DNA of 64,000 nt from Roseateles sp. XES5 (GCF_020535545.1 NZ_CP084752.1:372001-436000); one strand, 5' to 3'; positions 17,178 to 27,366 are shown, counted from the first letter of the stretch. Translations and numbers: made by a program. Notes: a model not told the origin generated them from the letters alone.

Positions 17178-18256
17178 TCGGCACGCTCGGCTTCTATTTC
17201 TTCCGCCGCTACATCGTCACCACGCTCTGGTTCCTGCTCGGCATCTTCTCGCTGGTCTTCATCATCGACTTTTCCGAAATGTCGAACCGCGTCGGCGCAT
17301 TGCCGGGCTATACGCTGAGCACCGGCCTTCTCGTCACGGCGCTGCGCATCCCGACGATCCTGATGCAGACCGTGCCCTTCGTCGCGCTCTTTTCCGGCAT
17401 GGCCGCGCTGATCTCGCTCAACCGGCGCTACGAACTGGTGGTGACGCGCGCGGCCGGCATTTCCGTCTGGCAGTTCCTGCGCCCCTTCGTCGTCGGCGCC
17501 TTCCTCTTCGGCCTGCTCGCGGTCCTGACGCTCAATCCGCTCGCCGCCTGGGGCAGCCGGAAGGCTCTGGAGTTCGAGGCGTCCTGGGGCGCGACCAATG
17601 CGGCGCGCTCGGAAACCTCCATTCCGTGGCTGCGCCAGATCTACGACAAGGACGAGGCGATCATCGGCGCCAAGGCCGTTCTCGACAATGGCACGCGCCT
17701 TCTCAACGTCTCGGTTATCCACTTCGATGGCGACAGCCGCATCGTGCTCCGGCAGGACGCCGACTCGGCCACTTTGGAAGATGGTTACTGGCTTCTTAAG
17801 AATGTGAACGAAACGCGCAGCGGTGAACTGCCGGTTCGTCTCGCGGAGGTACAGCTTCGTACCAACCTGAAACGGGAGTTCGTTCAGGAGAGTCTGGAAA
17901 AGCCTGAAAGCATTGCCTTTTTCGAACTCGGCCGGAAGATCGCGGCGGCGAAGTCCTTCGGCTTCCCGACGAATGCGATGGAAACGCAGTTCCATTCCAT
18001 GCTCTCGCTGCCGCTGCTCCTGGTTGCGATGACGCTGATCGCAGCCTGTGTATCGTTAAAATTTAGTCGGTTTAATCAATCGCGTGCGGTGATTCTGGGT
18101 GGAATCCTGTCAGGCTTCATGCTTTATGTCGTCACCGTGCTTGTGAAGGCATTCGGAAGCAGCGGTGTTGTTCCTCCGTTCGTTGCGGCCTGGCTCCCAG
18201 TGGTCGTCGCAATGTCCTTGGGCGCGACGATTCTTCTCCATCAGGAGGACGGCTAG
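17174..18256 (+). CDS. lptG: LPS export permease LptG
   Basis: A 360-residue paralogue of LptF with the same three plus three helix layout. The N-terminus MIGTLGFYFFRRYIVTTLWF, the SLNRRYELVVTRAAGISVWQ coupling region and the C-terminal helices (LLLVAMTLIAACVSLKF; GGILSGFMLYVVTVLVKAFG) fit the family. Partner of LptF in the ATP-driven LPS extractor. Overlaps lptF at its start and shares one base with lptD at its end. The last 400 bases are somewhat more AT-rich than the surroundings. Confidence 0.92.
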   Translation: MIGTLGFYFFRRYIVTTLWFLLGIFSLVFIIDFSEMSNRVGALPGYTLSTGLLVTALRIPTILMQTVPFVALFSGMAALISLNRRYELVVTRAAGISVWQFLRPFVVGAFLFGLLAVLTLNPLAAWGSRKALEFEASWGATNAARSETSIPWLRQIYDKDEAIIGAKAVLDNGTRLLNVSVIHFDGDSRIVLRQDADSATLEDGYWLLKNVNETRSGELPVRLAEVQLRTNLKREFVQESLEKPESIAFFELGRKIAAAKSFGFPTNAMETQFHSMLSLPLLLVAMTLIAACVSLKFSRFNQSRAVILGGILSGFMLYVVTVLVKAFGSSGVVPPFVAAWLPVVVAMSLGATILLHQEDG

Positions 18257-20592
18257 TGGCGGTAGGCGCCCGCAAAACGAATCGGTGGTTGAAAGCCGCC
18301 CTGCTTGCAGGTGCGGCCATGTGCGCCCTCATGCCCGCATTCTCCCTGCCCGCTTCCGCGCAGATGACGGACATCTCCACGATGGAACCGAACATCCCGG
18401 AAGGCAGCAAGCTGCTGCTCGCATCCAACGAGCTCGTCTATAACAATGACAATCAGACGGTCGTCGCGCGCGGCGCCGTGCAGATCAATTACGGCGGCTA
18501 CAAGCTCGTCGCCCGCGAGGTCGAATACGACCAGAAGACGGGCCGGCTGAAGGCGCGCGGCAATATCGAACTCGTCGAACCGACCGGTAACCGGGTCTAT
18601 GGCGAAGAGATGGACCTGTCGGACGATTTCGCCAACGGCTTCGTCAATGCGCTGCGCATCGAGACCACCGACCTCACCAAGCTGGCGGCGACCAGCGGCG
18701 AGCGCGTCAACGGCGAGGAGATGATCCTCAACCACGCCGTCTATACCGCCTGCACGCCCTGCGCCACCAATCCGACCCATCGCGGCCTGTGGGAAGTCAA
18801 GGCCGAGCGCGTCGTGCAGAACGGCCGCACCCGCACCATCCGCCTCGAGCGCGCGCGCTTCGAGATGTTCGGCAAGCCGATCGCCTATATTCCGGTGCTC
18901 GAGCTGCCCGACCACACCGTCAAGCGCAAGACCGGCTTCCTGTTCCCGCGTTTCCGCTACGCGCAGAAGCTCGGCCTCGGCATGACGGCGCCCTATTATA
19001 TCGCCATCGCGCCCGACATGGACGCGACGCTGTCGCCCACGGTCTTCACCAAGCAGGGCTTCCTCATGGAAGCCGAGTTCCGCAAGCGCTTCCATAACGG
19101 TCAGATCACGCTGCACGCCGCCGGCATCCGCCAGCTCAGCGCCGATTCGTTCACCAAGAACACCAGCGACTGGGAAGAAGACGGCTTCCGCGGCATGGTC
19201 GGCTCGACCGGCAAGTTCCAGATCAATCCGCGCTGGACGTTCGGCTGGAACGTCATGACGCAGACCGACAACAACTTCTCGCGCACCTACGATATCGACG
19301 GCTTCAAGGACGATACCTTCGTCAACGAAGGCTATCTGTCGGGCCTCGGCCGCCGCAACAGCTTCGACCTGCGCGCCTTCTATTTCGACGTGCAGGACGC
19401 CGATCCGCTGGACAAGGCCGAAAGCAAGCAGGCCATCGTCCAGACGCTCGACCACGAATATATCGTGCCGCAGCCGGTGTTCGGCGGCGAGCTCAGCGTC
19501 ACGACGAACCTGACCAATATCGAGCGCGATCTCGCCGACACCTACACGGTGGGCGGCAAGGACCGCTTCCGCGGCCTTGAAGGCGGCACCACGCGCCTGA
19601 CCAGCGAACTGGAATGGAAACGCCAGTTCGTCGTGCCGGGCGGCCTCGTGCTCACCCCTCTCCTCGCCGCCCGCGGCGACATCCACCGCCTCGACATGCG
19701 TCCGCCGGGCGCCGGTTATGCCGGCACCTACGAGATGGACGATTCGGCGACCCGCGCCATGCTGACGGCCGGTCTCGAGGCGCGCTACCCGATCCTGGCG
19801 ACCACCGACACCAGCACGCATCTCTTCGAGCCGATCGCGCAGATCTATGCGCGTCCGAGCGAGGACCTTGCCGGCGGCCTGCCGAACGAGGACGCGCAGA
19901 GCTTCGTCTTCGACGCCACCAACCTCTTCGAACGCGACAAGTTCTCGGGCTTCGACCGCATCGAGGGCGGCACGCGCGCCAATCTCGGCATCCGCTATAC
20001 CGGCACCTTCGACAATGGCGTGCAGCTGCGCAGCATCATCGGCCAGTCCTTCCATCTGGGCGGCGTGAACTCCTTCGCGACCGACGATCTCGTCAATGCC
20101 GGCGCCAATTCGGGCCTCGAGACGGACGTTTCCGATTATGTCGGCATGGCGGGCGTCGACCTGCCGAACGGCATTTCGTTCTCCACCCGCGCACGCCTCG
20201 ACAAGGACAACCTGTCGCTGCGCCGCTCCGACACGTCGCTGCGCTTCGACGGCGCGCGTTTCGAGACGGAGCTGACCTATACGCGCATCGCCTCGCAGCC
20301 GCTCTACGGCCTGATCGATTCCGCCAGCGAGGTTCAGGGCGCGGCCGCGTTCAAGTTCCACGACTACTGGTCCGTCTTCGGTTCCATCACCTACGACATC
20401 GGCAACCACGTCGTTTCGCGCAATGGCGTCGGCCTGTCCTATGACGACCGCGACACCGTCTTCTCGATCGTCTACGAGCAGACGCGCGACAAATCGAGCA
20501 GCGTGGCGAACGACTGGTCGATCGGCGCCCGCCTGATGTTCCGCACCATCGGCGACATCCAGGTCGGCGACACGACGCTCACCGGCTTCTGA
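18256..20592 (+). CDS. lptD: LPS assembly protein LptD (OstA)
   Basis: A 778-residue outer-membrane beta-barrel that inserts LPS into the outer leaflet. A GTG start gives a clear signal peptide (LLAGAAMCALMPAFSLPASA then QM). The jellyroll OstA domain (about 60-190) has repeated short strands such as LVYNNDNQTVVARGAVQINY, and the rest is a 26-strand type barrel. Cysteines near residue 157-160 (ACTPCATNP) fit the disulfide-forming pairs of LptD. Coupled to lptG by a one-base stop/start overlap; a SurA-like chaperone gene follows, matching the lptD-surA order of enterobacteria. Confidence 0.93.
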   Translation: MAVGARKTNRWLKAALLAGAAMCALMPAFSLPASAQMTDISTMEPNIPEGSKLLLASNELVYNNDNQTVVARGAVQINYGGYKLVAREVEYDQKTGRLKARGNIELVEPTGNRVYGEEMDLSDDFANGFVNALRIETTDLTKLAATSGERVNGEEMILNHAVYTACTPCATNPTHRGLWEVKAERVVQNGRTRTIRLERARFEMFGKPIAYIPVLELPDHTVKRKTGFLFPRFRYAQKLGLGMTAPYYIAIAPDMDATLSPTVFTKQGFLMEAEFRKRFHNGQITLHAAGIRQLSADSFTKNTSDWEEDGFRGMVGSTGKFQINPRWTFGWNVMTQTDNNFSRTYDIDGFKDDTFVNEGYLSGLGRRNSFDLRAFYFDVQDADPLDKAESKQAIVQTLDHEYIVPQPVFGGELSVTTNLTNIERDLADTYTVGGKDRFRGLEGGTTRLTSELEWKRQFVVPGGLVLTPLLAARGDIHRLDMRPPGAGYAGTYEMDDSATRAMLTAGLEARYPILATTDTSTHLFEPIAQIYARPSEDLAGGLPNEDAQSFVFDATNLFERDKFSGFDRIEGGTRANLGIRYTGTFDNGVQLRSIIGQSFHLGGVNSFATDDLVNAGANSGLETDVSDYVGMAGVDLPNGISFSTRARLDKDNLSLRRSDTSLRFDGARFETELTYTRIASQPLYGLIDSASEVQGAAAFKFHDYWSVFGSITYDIGNHVVSRNGVGLSYDDRDTVFSIVYEQTRDKSSSVANDWSIGARLMFRTIGDIQVGDTTLTGF

Positions 20593-20722
20593 CGGGCCTG
20601 CCGCGGGCTGCTCTTGTCATCGTTTGGCCGCATGTATTATGCACATCCGGGAGAGTTTTCCTCCCGGTCCCCGCGCTTGAGCGGGCGGGAGCGTGCGAAA
20701 TGGGTTTGAAAAAGGGACTGGC

Positions 20723-21661
20723 ATGATGGGCAGACAATCTCTGGTGCGTTCCGTGATGATGGGCCTCGCGCTCACCGCAGCGGTGACGTTCTCCGCCCCC
20801 GTGGGCACCGCTCAGGCTGCAAGCTCGGTTGTCGCGGTCGTCAACAACACGGCGATCACCAGCGGGGATGTCGAACGCCGCGTCAACTTCCTGAAGCTGC
20901 AGCGCGCCAAGGGGAACCTGCGCAGCCTCGCCCGGGAACAGCTGATCGAGGATGCGCTGAAGCGCGAGGAAATCACCCGTGCCCGCGCCTCCGTCACCAC
21001 GACCGAGGTCGACGCGGCCTTCGCGCGCTTTGCCTCCTCCAACAAGATGACGCCCGACCAGCTCGGCAAGATCCTCAGCCAGGCCGGCGTCGGCGCCGAA
21101 CACTTCAAGCAGTTCATCGCCCTGCAGATGAGCTGGCCGCGCATCGTCAACGCCAAATACGGCCGGACGACCAACGGCAAGTCGCTCGTCGAGCGCATGC
21201 AGGAAAACGGCGGCAAGAAGCCGGTGACGACGGAATACTTCCTCAAGCAGGTGATCTTCGTCGTGCCGGAAAAGCGCCGCAACGCCATTCTCGGCAAGCG
21301 CAAGGCGGAAGCCGAAGCCTCCCGCTCGAAGTTCCCGGGCTGCGAGGGCGCCAAGGCCTTCGCCGCGACCATGCATGACGTGTCGATCCGCGACCTCGGC
21401 CGCGTGCTCGCGCCCGAAATGCCGGCGGACTGGAAGCCGCTGATCGAAAAGGCCAAGGGCCAGACGACCGGCACCCGCGTCACCGAGCGCGGCGTCGAAT
21501 ATCTCGCGATCTGCAAGCAGCGCGAAGTGAACGACGACGTCGCCGCCGAAATGGTCTTCCGCGCCGAGGACCTTGCCAACAGCAAGGGCAACGAGAACGA
21601 CGAGAACAGCAAGAAGTACCTCGCCGAACTGCGCAAGAAGGCGACGATCACCGAACGCTGA
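20723..21661 (+). CDS. SurA-like periplasmic chaperone / peptidylprolyl isomerase
   Basis: A 312-residue secreted protein. Signal peptide MMGLALTAAVTFSAPVGTAQ then AASSVVAVVNNTAITSGDVE, the SurA N-terminal motif (VAVVNNTAIT-D). A helical chaperone domain runs to about 150. The region EYFLKQVIFVVPEKRRNAIL to ICKQREV resembles one parvulin domain but has low similarity to active parvulins, so isomerase activity is doubtful. E. coli SurA has two parvulin repeats; here there is at most one. The ATG at 20723 (RBS AAAGGGA) was preferred over one at 20693. Position between lptD and pdxA matches surA, and LptD is a known SurA client. Confidence 0.8.
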   Translation: MMGRQSLVRSVMMGLALTAAVTFSAPVGTAQAASSVVAVVNNTAITSGDVERRVNFLKLQRAKGNLRSLAREQLIEDALKREEITRARASVTTTEVDAAFARFASSNKMTPDQLGKILSQAGVGAEHFKQFIALQMSWPRIVNAKYGRTTNGKSLVERMQENGGKKPVTTEYFLKQVIFVVPEKRRNAILGKRKAEAEASRSKFPGCEGAKAFAATMHDVSIRDLGRVLAPEMPADWKPLIEKAKGQTTGTRVTERGVEYLAICKQREVNDDVAAEMVFRAEDLANSKGNENDENSKKYLAELRKKATITER

Positions 21662-21790
21662 CGACAGGCGCCCCGGCCGCGGGGCGCTGACCCACCCCGC
21701 CGGCGGTCTCGAAAGCCCCGGCTTCCGTTTCCAAGCAGGTCCGGATCGCGGTGCATGCCGCCCCCGGGACTGCCCTTCCGGCAGGGCCTC

Positions 21791-22828
21791 ATGACGACGA
21801 CGCACACACCGCCGCTGGCGCTCACCATGGGCGACCCGGCGGGGATCGGGCTGGATATCACCCTTGCCCTCTGGTCGGACCGCAAGACGCTTTCGCTTCC
21901 CCCCTTCCTCTTCATCGGCGACGCCGCGGCCCTTGCCGAACGGGCCGCCCTGCTCGGCCTCGACGTCGCGCTCGCTGCGGCGACGCCCGAGACGGCGGCG
22001 GCCGTCTTTTCCGACGCCCTTCCGGTCCTCGCCGCCGATTGCGCCGCGCCCGTCGTCGCCGGCGAACCCGATTCCCGCAATGCCGCCGCCATTACCGGCG
22101 CCATCGAGACGGCCGTCGCCCTGACCATGGCGGGCCGCACGGCCGCGGTCGTCACCAATCCCATCGCCAAGGCCGTGCTTTACGACGCCGGCTTCGGCTT
22201 TCCCGGCCATACGGAATTCCTCGCCGATCTCGCGGCAAAGGCAACGGGCGAAGAAAGCCTCCTGCCCGTCATGCTGCTGGCCGGACCGAAGCTGCGCGCC
22301 GTGCCCGTCACCATCCACATTCCGCTGAAGGACGTGCCGGACGCGCTGACGGAGGACCTCATCGTCGAGACCGCCGTCATCACCGAACGGGACCTTCGCC
22401 AGCGCTTCGGCATAGCCCGGCCGCGCCTTGCGATTGCCGGCCTCAATCCGCATGCGGGCGAAGGCGGCGCGCTCGGGCTGGAGGACGATGCTATCGTGCG
22501 CCCGGCGGTCGAACGCCTGAAGGCCGCCGGCATTTCGGCCGTCGGCCCGCTTCCGGCCGACACGATGTTCCACGACGCCGCCCGCGCGAGCTATGACGTG
22601 GCGCTCTGCATGTATCACGATCAGGCGCTGATCCCGGCCAAGGCGCTCGGCTTCGACGATTCCGTCAATGCGACGCTCGGCCTGCCCTTCATCCGCACCT
22701 CGCCGGACCACGGCACGGCCTTCGCGCTCGCCGGCAAGGGCGTCGCCAGGCCCGACAGCCTGCTGGCGGCGCTGCGCCTTGCGGCCACCCTTGCCGTGCA
22801 TGAACGCAACACGAAGGAGACGGCGTAA
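21791..22828 (+). CDS. pdxA: 4-hydroxythreonine-4-phosphate dehydrogenase
   Basis: A 345-residue enzyme of pyridoxal phosphate synthesis (DXP-dependent route) that oxidises 4-phosphohydroxy-threonine with NAD. Motifs: [20 protein letters not shown] at the N-terminus, the GHTEFLADL metal/substrate region, [13 protein letters not shown] and [20 protein letters not shown] with a metal-binding His. ATG at 21791 with GGCAGGG before it; a start 12 codons upstream is possible. Its stop codon overlaps the rsmA start (TAATG), so the pair is translationally coupled. Confidence 0.93.
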   Translation: MTTTHTPPLALTMGDPAGIGLDITLALWSDRKTLSLPPFLFIGDAAALAERAALLGLDVALAAATPETAAAVFSDALPVLAADCAAPVVAGEPDSRNAAAITGAIETAVALTMAGRTAAVVTNPIAKAVLYDAGFGFPGHTEFLADLAAKATGEESLLPVMLLAGPKLRAVPVTIHIPLKDVPDALTEDLIVETAVITERDLRQRFGIARPRLAIAGLNPHAGEGGALGLEDDAIVRPAVERLKAAGISAVGPLPADTMFHDAARASYDVALCMYHDQALIPAKALGFDDSVNATLGLPFIRTSPDHGTAFALAGKGVARPDSLLAALRLAATLAVHERNTKETA

Positions 22829-23655
22829 TGGCTGCCCTCGACGGACTTCCGCCGCTGCGCGACGTCATCCAGCGCCATGGGCTGGATGCCAAGAAGGCGC
22901 TCGGCCAGAACTTCCTGCTCGACCTCAACCTCACGCAGAAGATCGCCCGCACGGCCGGCCCCATCGAGAACCATACGGTGATCGAGGTCGGCCCCGGCCC
23001 GGGCGGCCTGACGCGCGCCATCCTCGCGCTCGGCGCAAAGCGCGTCATCGCCATTGAGCGGGACGCCCGCTGCCTGCCGGCGCTGGCGGAGATTTCCGAC
23101 CACTATCCGGGCCGCCTGACGGTCATCGAGGGCGATGCCCTGAAGACCGATTTCGAGGCGCTGGCGCCGGGCGAACCGGTGCGCATCATCGCCAACCTGC
23201 CCTACAATGTCGGCACGCAGCTTCTCGTCAACTGGCTGCTGCCCAAGACTTGGCCGCCCTTCTGGGACTCGCTGACGCTGATGTTCCAGCGCGAGGTGGG
23301 CCTGCGCATCGTCGCCGAAGAGAACGACGACCACTATGGCCGCCTCGGCGTACTCTGCGGCTGGCGCACGGATGCGCGCATGGCCTTCGACGTGCCGCCG
23401 CAGGCCTTCACGCCGCCGCCGAAGGTCACGTCCTCGGTCGTGCATCTGGAACCTGTGCCCAATCCGCTCGCCTGCGATGTCTCCGCCCTCGAACGCGTCA
23501 CCCACGCCGCCTTCGGCCAGCGCCGCAAGATGCTGCGCCAGAGCGTCAAATCCCTCGGTGGCGAAGCCCTGCTGGCCAAAGCCGACATCGACCCGCAGCG
23601 CCGCGCCGAGACGCTGAGCGTCGAAGAATTCGTCCGGCTGGCCAACGCCCTGTAA
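22828..23655 (+). CDS. rsmA: 16S rRNA (adenine1518/1519-N6) dimethyltransferase
   Basis: A 275-residue SAM-dependent enzyme (KsgA) that dimethylates two adjacent adenines in helix 45 of 16S rRNA; loss gives kasugamycin resistance. [10 protein letters not shown] near the N-terminus, SAM motif [17 protein letters not shown], acidic motif II IERD, and the catalytic NLPYN motif IV ([13 protein letters not shown]) are all present. The C-terminal four-helix domain is complete. Last gene of the lptF-to-rsmA group; no hairpin directly follows, but two composite repeats fill the downstream gap. Confidence 0.95.
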   Translation: MAALDGLPPLRDVIQRHGLDAKKALGQNFLLDLNLTQKIARTAGPIENHTVIEVGPGPGGLTRAILALGAKRVIAIERDARCLPALAEISDHYPGRLTVIEGDALKTDFEALAPGEPVRIIANLPYNVGTQLLVNWLLPKTWPPFWDSLTLMFQREVGLRIVAEENDDHYGRLGVLCGWRTDARMAFDVPPQAFTPPPKVTSSVVHLEPVPNPLACDVSALERVTHAAFGQRRKMLRQSVKSLGGEALLAKADIDPQRRAETLSVEEFVRLANAL

Positions 23656-23710
23656 GAGGCGCCGCGTCCCCAAGCGCGGCATCACCCCGGCGTTCCGAAC
23701 TCACCGCCTC

Positions 23711-23863
23711 CCTCTCCTCCGTCACCCCGGCCTTGAGCCGGGGTCCAGCGCGCTCGCGTCTGCGAGCGCGAAAGTCTTCCATCACCAGATGCGAGGCGTC
23801 CTCTTGCCGCGCGGACGCGCGGCGGCTGGATCCCGGCTCAAGGCCGGGATGACGGAGGAGAGG
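23711..23863. repeat. Composite palindromic intergenic repeat, copy A
   Basis: A 153-base element bounded by CCTCTCCTCCGTCA and its exact reverse complement. Inside are an outer hairpin on each arm (CCCCGG...CCGGGG; CCCGG...CCGGG) and two inner hairpins (GCGCTCGC...GCGAGCGC and CCGCGCGTCC-type). It shares layout with copies at 24032, 40637, 47385 and 47671. The gap 23656-24315 (660 bases) holds this copy and copy B; the remainder shows no gene. Confidence 0.85.
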
Positions 23864-24031
23864 TTGGTGCGCGGGGAATGAAGTCCTGTGCGGAGAATGA
23901 TGCGCATGTGCGAAGTGCGTGAAGGCAAGGGCCGCGACGGCTTAACTCGAACCGCCTCGGAATATTTCGGCGGCTGTCAACGCGTTATAGCAAGCCACGC
24001 CTCCCCCAAAGCCTCCGGAACGAACCGCCTC

Positions 24032-24184
24032 CCTCTCCTCCGTCACCCCGGACTTGATCCGGGGTCCAGCACGCTCGCGTCCGCGAGCGCGAAAGACTCC
24101 CGTCACCAGATGCGAGGCGTCCTCTCGCCGCGCGGACGCGCGGCGGCTGGATCCCGGCGCAAGGCCGGGATGACGGAGGAGAAG
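24032..24184. repeat. Composite palindromic intergenic repeat, copy B
   Basis: Same length (153 bases) and orientation as copy A, about 90 percent alike by eye. It starts at CCTCTCCTCCGTCA and ends at TGACGGAGGAGAAG. The 168 bases between copies A and B show nothing recognisable, nor do the 130 bases between copy B and the gmk stop apart from GC-rich simple sequence. Confidence 0.85.
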
Positions 24185-24315
24185 TTGGTTCGCAGGGAAT
24201 GACGATGCGGCTGTTGAGCCGCATCCGTGCGGGTATGGCACGCAAAGGCGGCGGCGTGGCCGCGCAGAGGCGGCCGCGTGGGCGGACGCAGGCGGCGGCC
24301 GCTTGGCCGCCCCCC

Positions 24316-24975
24316 TCAGAGCACCGGCTTTTCCGTCACCAGTTGGGTCACGAAGTCGAACAGGCCGTGGCGGCGGTCGCGGCGCAGGCGCTCGGCCTTT
24401 ACGATGCTCTGCACGGCGTCGAAGGCGACCGACAGGTCGTCGTTGAGGATGACGTAATCGTATTCCCGCCAATGCTCGATTTCCGCGCGGGAATTGGCGA
24501 GACGGGTCTGGATGACCTCTTCCGTGTCTTCGGCGCGGCGGTGCAGGCGCGATTGCAGTTCGGTCATCGAGGGCGGCAGGATGAAGATGGAGACGACGTC
24601 GGCCGGCATCTTCTCCTGCAGCTGCTGGGCGCCCTGCCAGTCGATGTCGAACAGCATGTCGCGGCCCTTGCCCATCGCCTCTTCCACCGGCTCGCGCGGC
24701 GTGCCGTAGAAATTGCCGTGCACCTCGGCCCATTCCAGCAGCGCGTCGCTGTCGCGCAGCCGCTCGAATTCCTTGTGGTTGATGAAGTGGTAGTGCCGGC
24801 CGGCGATCTCGCTCGCCCGGCGCTGGCGCGTCGTCACGCTCACCGACAGGCTGAGGCCCGGATCGGCCTCCAGCAGGTTGCGGGCGATGGTCGACTTGCC
24901 GGCGCCCGACGGCGAGGAGATGACGAGCATCAGCCCGCGGCGCTCGATATGGATCTGCTTCGACGGTTCGGCCAT
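24316..24975 (-). CDS. gmk: Guanylate kinase
   Basis: A 219-residue enzyme that phosphorylates GMP to GDP. The P-loop reads [17 protein letters not shown] at about 19-35 (SPSGAGKST), [20 protein letters not shown] binds GMP, and [16 protein letters not shown] is the Walker-B-like segment. Length is typical. Three bases separate its start from the YicC stop, giving a yicC-gmk operon as in many proteobacteria. Confidence 0.95.
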   Translation of the reverse strand: MAEPSKQIHIERRGLMLVISSPSGAGKSTIARNLLEADPGLSLSVSVTTRQRRASEIAGRHYHFINHKEFERLRDSDALLEWAEVHGNFYGTPREPVEEAMGKGRDMLFDIDWQGAQQLQEKMPADVVSIFILPPSMTELQSRLHRRAEDTEEVIQTRLANSRAEIEHWREYDYVILNDDLSVAFDAVQSIVKAERLRRDRRHGLFDFVTQLVTEKPVL

Positions 24976-24978
24976 GGC

Positions 24979-25866
24979 CTACTCCAAATTCTGGACCTGT
25001 TCGCGGAACTGGTCGATGACGACCTTCAGTTCGATGCCTGCAGCCGTTACAGCAGCGGCGTTCGACTTGGAACAGATCGTATTCGATTCCCGGTTAAATT
25101 CCTGTGCGAGAAAATCGAGCTTGCGGCCGATCGGCCCGCCCTCGGCGATGAGTTCGCGCGCGGCCGCGACATGCGCCTTCAGCCGGTCGATCTCCTCGCG
25201 CAGGTCCGCCTTGGTGGCCAGCAGCGCCGCCTCCTGGTGCAGCCGGTCGCGGTCGAGCGCGCTCGCCCCCTGCATCAAAACCGCGACCTGCCCGGCCAGC
25301 CGTTCGGCAATGGCCGCAACGCCGCGCGAAGGATCGGCCTCCACCGTCGCCGTCAGCGCCTCGATGCGGGCGACCTGGCCGAGCAGCACGCCGGCAAGCG
25401 CCGCGCCTTCCTTGCGCCGCATCTCGGCAAGACGGGCGACCGCCTCGGCAAAGCCCGCCCGGATGTCGCCGTCGCGCGCCGTGCGCTCCGCCTCGCTCTC
25501 CTCCGCCTCGCGGAAATCCACGACGCCGCGCATGGTCAGCAGCGTGTCGAGCTTGACCGGGGCGGGATCGACGATGCCGGCGAGCTGGTCGCGCAGCGCC
25601 AGCACGGCGGCGAGCGCCCGCTGGTTGACGACGGCCTCGATCTGCGCCTCGCTGACGCCCGCCGCAAGGCCGATCTGGATATTGCCGCGCGAGAAGGCCT
25701 CGCCCGCCAGCCGCCGCACATCGGCTTCCAGCGCCTCGAAGCCGGGCGGCAGGCGCAGGCGCAGGTCGAGGCCCTTGCCGTTGACCGAGCGCAGCTCCCA
25801 GGCCCAGCGCGTGCGTCCGCTGGTTCCCTCGACCCGCGCAAAGCCGGTCATCGATTGTAATGTCAT
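24979..25866 (-). CDS. YicC family endoribonuclease-like protein
   Basis: A 295-residue YicC/YloC protein. The N-terminus MTLQSMTGFARVEG and RTRWAWELRSVNGKGLDLRL are diagnostic, and the C-terminal DUF1732 part ends with KLDFLAQEFNRESNTICSKS and KVVIDQFREQVQNLE. YicC of E. coli is reported to cut RNA and to promote decay of the RyhB small RNA. The ATG at 25866 has a strong GGAGG site. Longer upstream frames overlap non-coding sequence and were rejected. Confidence 0.9.
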   Translation of the reverse strand: MTLQSMTGFARVEGTSGRTRWAWELRSVNGKGLDLRLRLPPGFEALEADVRRLAGEAFSRGNIQIGLAAGVSEAQIEAVVNQRALAAVLALRDQLAGIVDPAPVKLDTLLTMRGVVDFREAEESEAERTARDGDIRAGFAEAVARLAEMRRKEGAALAGVLLGQVARIEALTATVEADPSRGVAAIAERLAGQVAVLMQGASALDRDRLHQEAALLATKADLREEIDRLKAHVAAARELIAEGGPIGRKLDFLAQEFNRESNTICSKSNAAAVTAAGIELKVVIDQFREQVQNLE

Positions 25867-26029
25867 GTCAGCCTCCAATGGCGCCTTGCCGCGGCGGGGC
25901 CGGGAACGGGCAGCCGGATGCGCGCGGCAGGCGCGCCATCGTGGCTGCCAAAGTGAAGCAGTTTCACGGCGTTGGAAACCTGCGGGACCGCCGAACCGCC
26001 CGCGATCCACATCAAAGGTGAGGCCGGAA

Positions 26030-26062
26030 AACAAAACGGCCCCGGACGCGGACGCCGGGGCC
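26030..26062 (-). terminator. Terminator after mltG
   Basis: Stem GGCCCCGG / CCGGGGCC with a 9-base loop, followed on the minus strand by GTTTTGTTTT. It lies 25 bases beyond the mltG stop and separates it from yicC-gmk. Confidence 0.75.
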
Positions 26063-26086
26063 ATGGTCTCGTGCCGTCCGTCCCGT

Positions 26087-27268
26087 TTACTGGGACGTCG
26101 TGGCCTCGGTTTCCTTGGCGGCTTCCGCCGCCTTTTCCGCTTCCAGCTTGCGCCAGCGGCGGACATTCTGGTTGTGCTCGTCCAGCGTCTCGGCGAAGAC
26201 GTGGCCGCCCGTGCCGTCGGCGACGAAGTAGAGGTCGGAGGTGCGCGACGGGTTGGCGACGGCCTCCAGCGCGGCGCGGCCCGGATTGGCGATCGGCGTC
26301 GGCGGCAGGCCCTTGATGATATAGGTGTTGAAGGGCGTCTGCTTTTCGAGGTCCGACTGGAAGATCGGCCGGTCGGCCGGTTTGCCCTCGCCGCCGAAGA
26401 TGCCGTAGATGATCGTCGGGTCGGACTGCAGGCGCATGCCCTTTTCAAGACGGTTGAGGAACACCGAGGCGACGCGCGAGCGTTCGTCGGCGCGGCCCGT
26501 TTCCTTCTCGACGATGGAGGCAAGCGTGACGAATTCCTCGCGCGTGGCGATCGGCAGGTCGTCGTCGCGGCGCTCCCAGATCTGGTCGATCAGCGCCTTC
26601 TGCGCGTCGAGCATCTGATGCAGGATATCGGCGCGCTTGGTGCCACGTGAGAACTTGTAGGTGTCGGGCATCAGCGAGCCCTCGACCGGCAGGTCCTGCG
26701 GCAGTTCGCCTTCCAGTACCGGGTCCTCGGTCAGGCGCTTGAACACCTGCTTGACCGTCAGGCCCTCCGGCACGGAGACGCTGTAGAGGATCGACTTGCC
26801 GGACTTCAGCAATTCGACGATCTCGCGCATCGAGGCGCCGGCCTTGATCTCGTATTCGCCGGCCTTCAGCGTCTCGCCGTCGAGATAGACGCGCGAGAGC
26901 ACGCGGAAGACGCGGCTGTCGCTGATGATGTTGTTGCGCTCGAGATTGGCGGCGATCTCGTTCGTGCCGGCCCCGCCGCGCACGATGAAGTTCGTGTTGG
27001 CCGTCAGCGGCCCCTGCTCGTCATAGCTCTTGACGCCGTAGTAGAAGATGCCGACGCCGATGATCGTGGCGAAGACGACCACGGTCATGACGAAATTCAG
27101 GAAGATGACGACCTGGCTGCGGGCCTTGCGCGAGCGGCGACGGCTCGGCGGCTCCGGCACCTGTTCGGGCCTGAGGGCTTCTTTGGCGGATTTGGGGATG
27201 ATGCGCGGCTGGCCGGAAGCCTCGCCACGGCCAAACTGCGTCTCGCCGGATTCGTTCGTGTCGCTCAC
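26087..27268 (-). CDS. mltG: Endolytic transglycosylase MltG
   Basis: A 393-residue membrane-anchored lytic transglycosylase that cuts nascent peptidoglycan strands and sets glycan length. A cytoplasmic basic tail (SRRRSRKAR) precedes one transmembrane helix (about 52-75). The LysM-like part (about 100-155) is followed by the YceG catalytic domain, with the catalytic Glu in LASIVEKETGR and the conserved RLQSDPTIIYG and TPFNTYIIKGLPPTPIANPG. The start is a GTG at 27268. It follows fabF by 98 bases, the common rhizobial fabF-mltG-yicC-gmk order. Confidence 0.93.
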   Translation of the reverse strand: MSDTNESGETQFGRGEASGQPRIIPKSAKEALRPEQVPEPPSRRRSRKARSQVVIFLNFVMTVVVFATIIGVGIFYYGVKSYDEQGPLTANTNFIVRGGAGTNEIAANLERNNIISDSRVFRVLSRVYLDGETLKAGEYEIKAGASMREIVELLKSGKSILYSVSVPEGLTVKQVFKRLTEDPVLEGELPQDLPVEGSLMPDTYKFSRGTKRADILHQMLDAQKALIDQIWERRDDDLPIATREEFVTLASIVEKETGRADERSRVASVFLNRLEKGMRLQSDPTIIYGIFGGEGKPADRPIFQSDLEKQTPFNTYIIKGLPPTPIANPGRAALEAVANPSRTSDLYFVADGTGGHVFAETLDEHNQNVRRWRKLEAEKAAEAAKETEATTSQ

Positions 27269-27366
27269 GGACTGTCCTCATGGGTTCGGGTATTGCCCGC
27301 TGTGTTCAACAGAGCAATACGGCAAAAGCAGGGTGTGCGGCGCGCCGGGGCAAGGCCCGGTCCAGG

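Noticed and set aside
18253..20409. A leftward open frame of about 720 codons opposite lptD
   Set aside because: Shadow of lptD; no recognisable domain and the lptD reading has a signal peptide and family features.
20579..22801. A leftward open frame of about 740 codons opposite the surA-like gene and pdxA
   Set aside because: Antisense shadow; pdxA and the chaperone gene are complete and in expected order.
23880..24030. Possible small gene between the two composite repeats
   Set aside because: No ribosome binding site and no coding-like composition.
23711..24184. CRISPR-like array
   Set aside because: Only two copies of a 153-base palindromic element, no short repeats with unique spacers and no cas genes.
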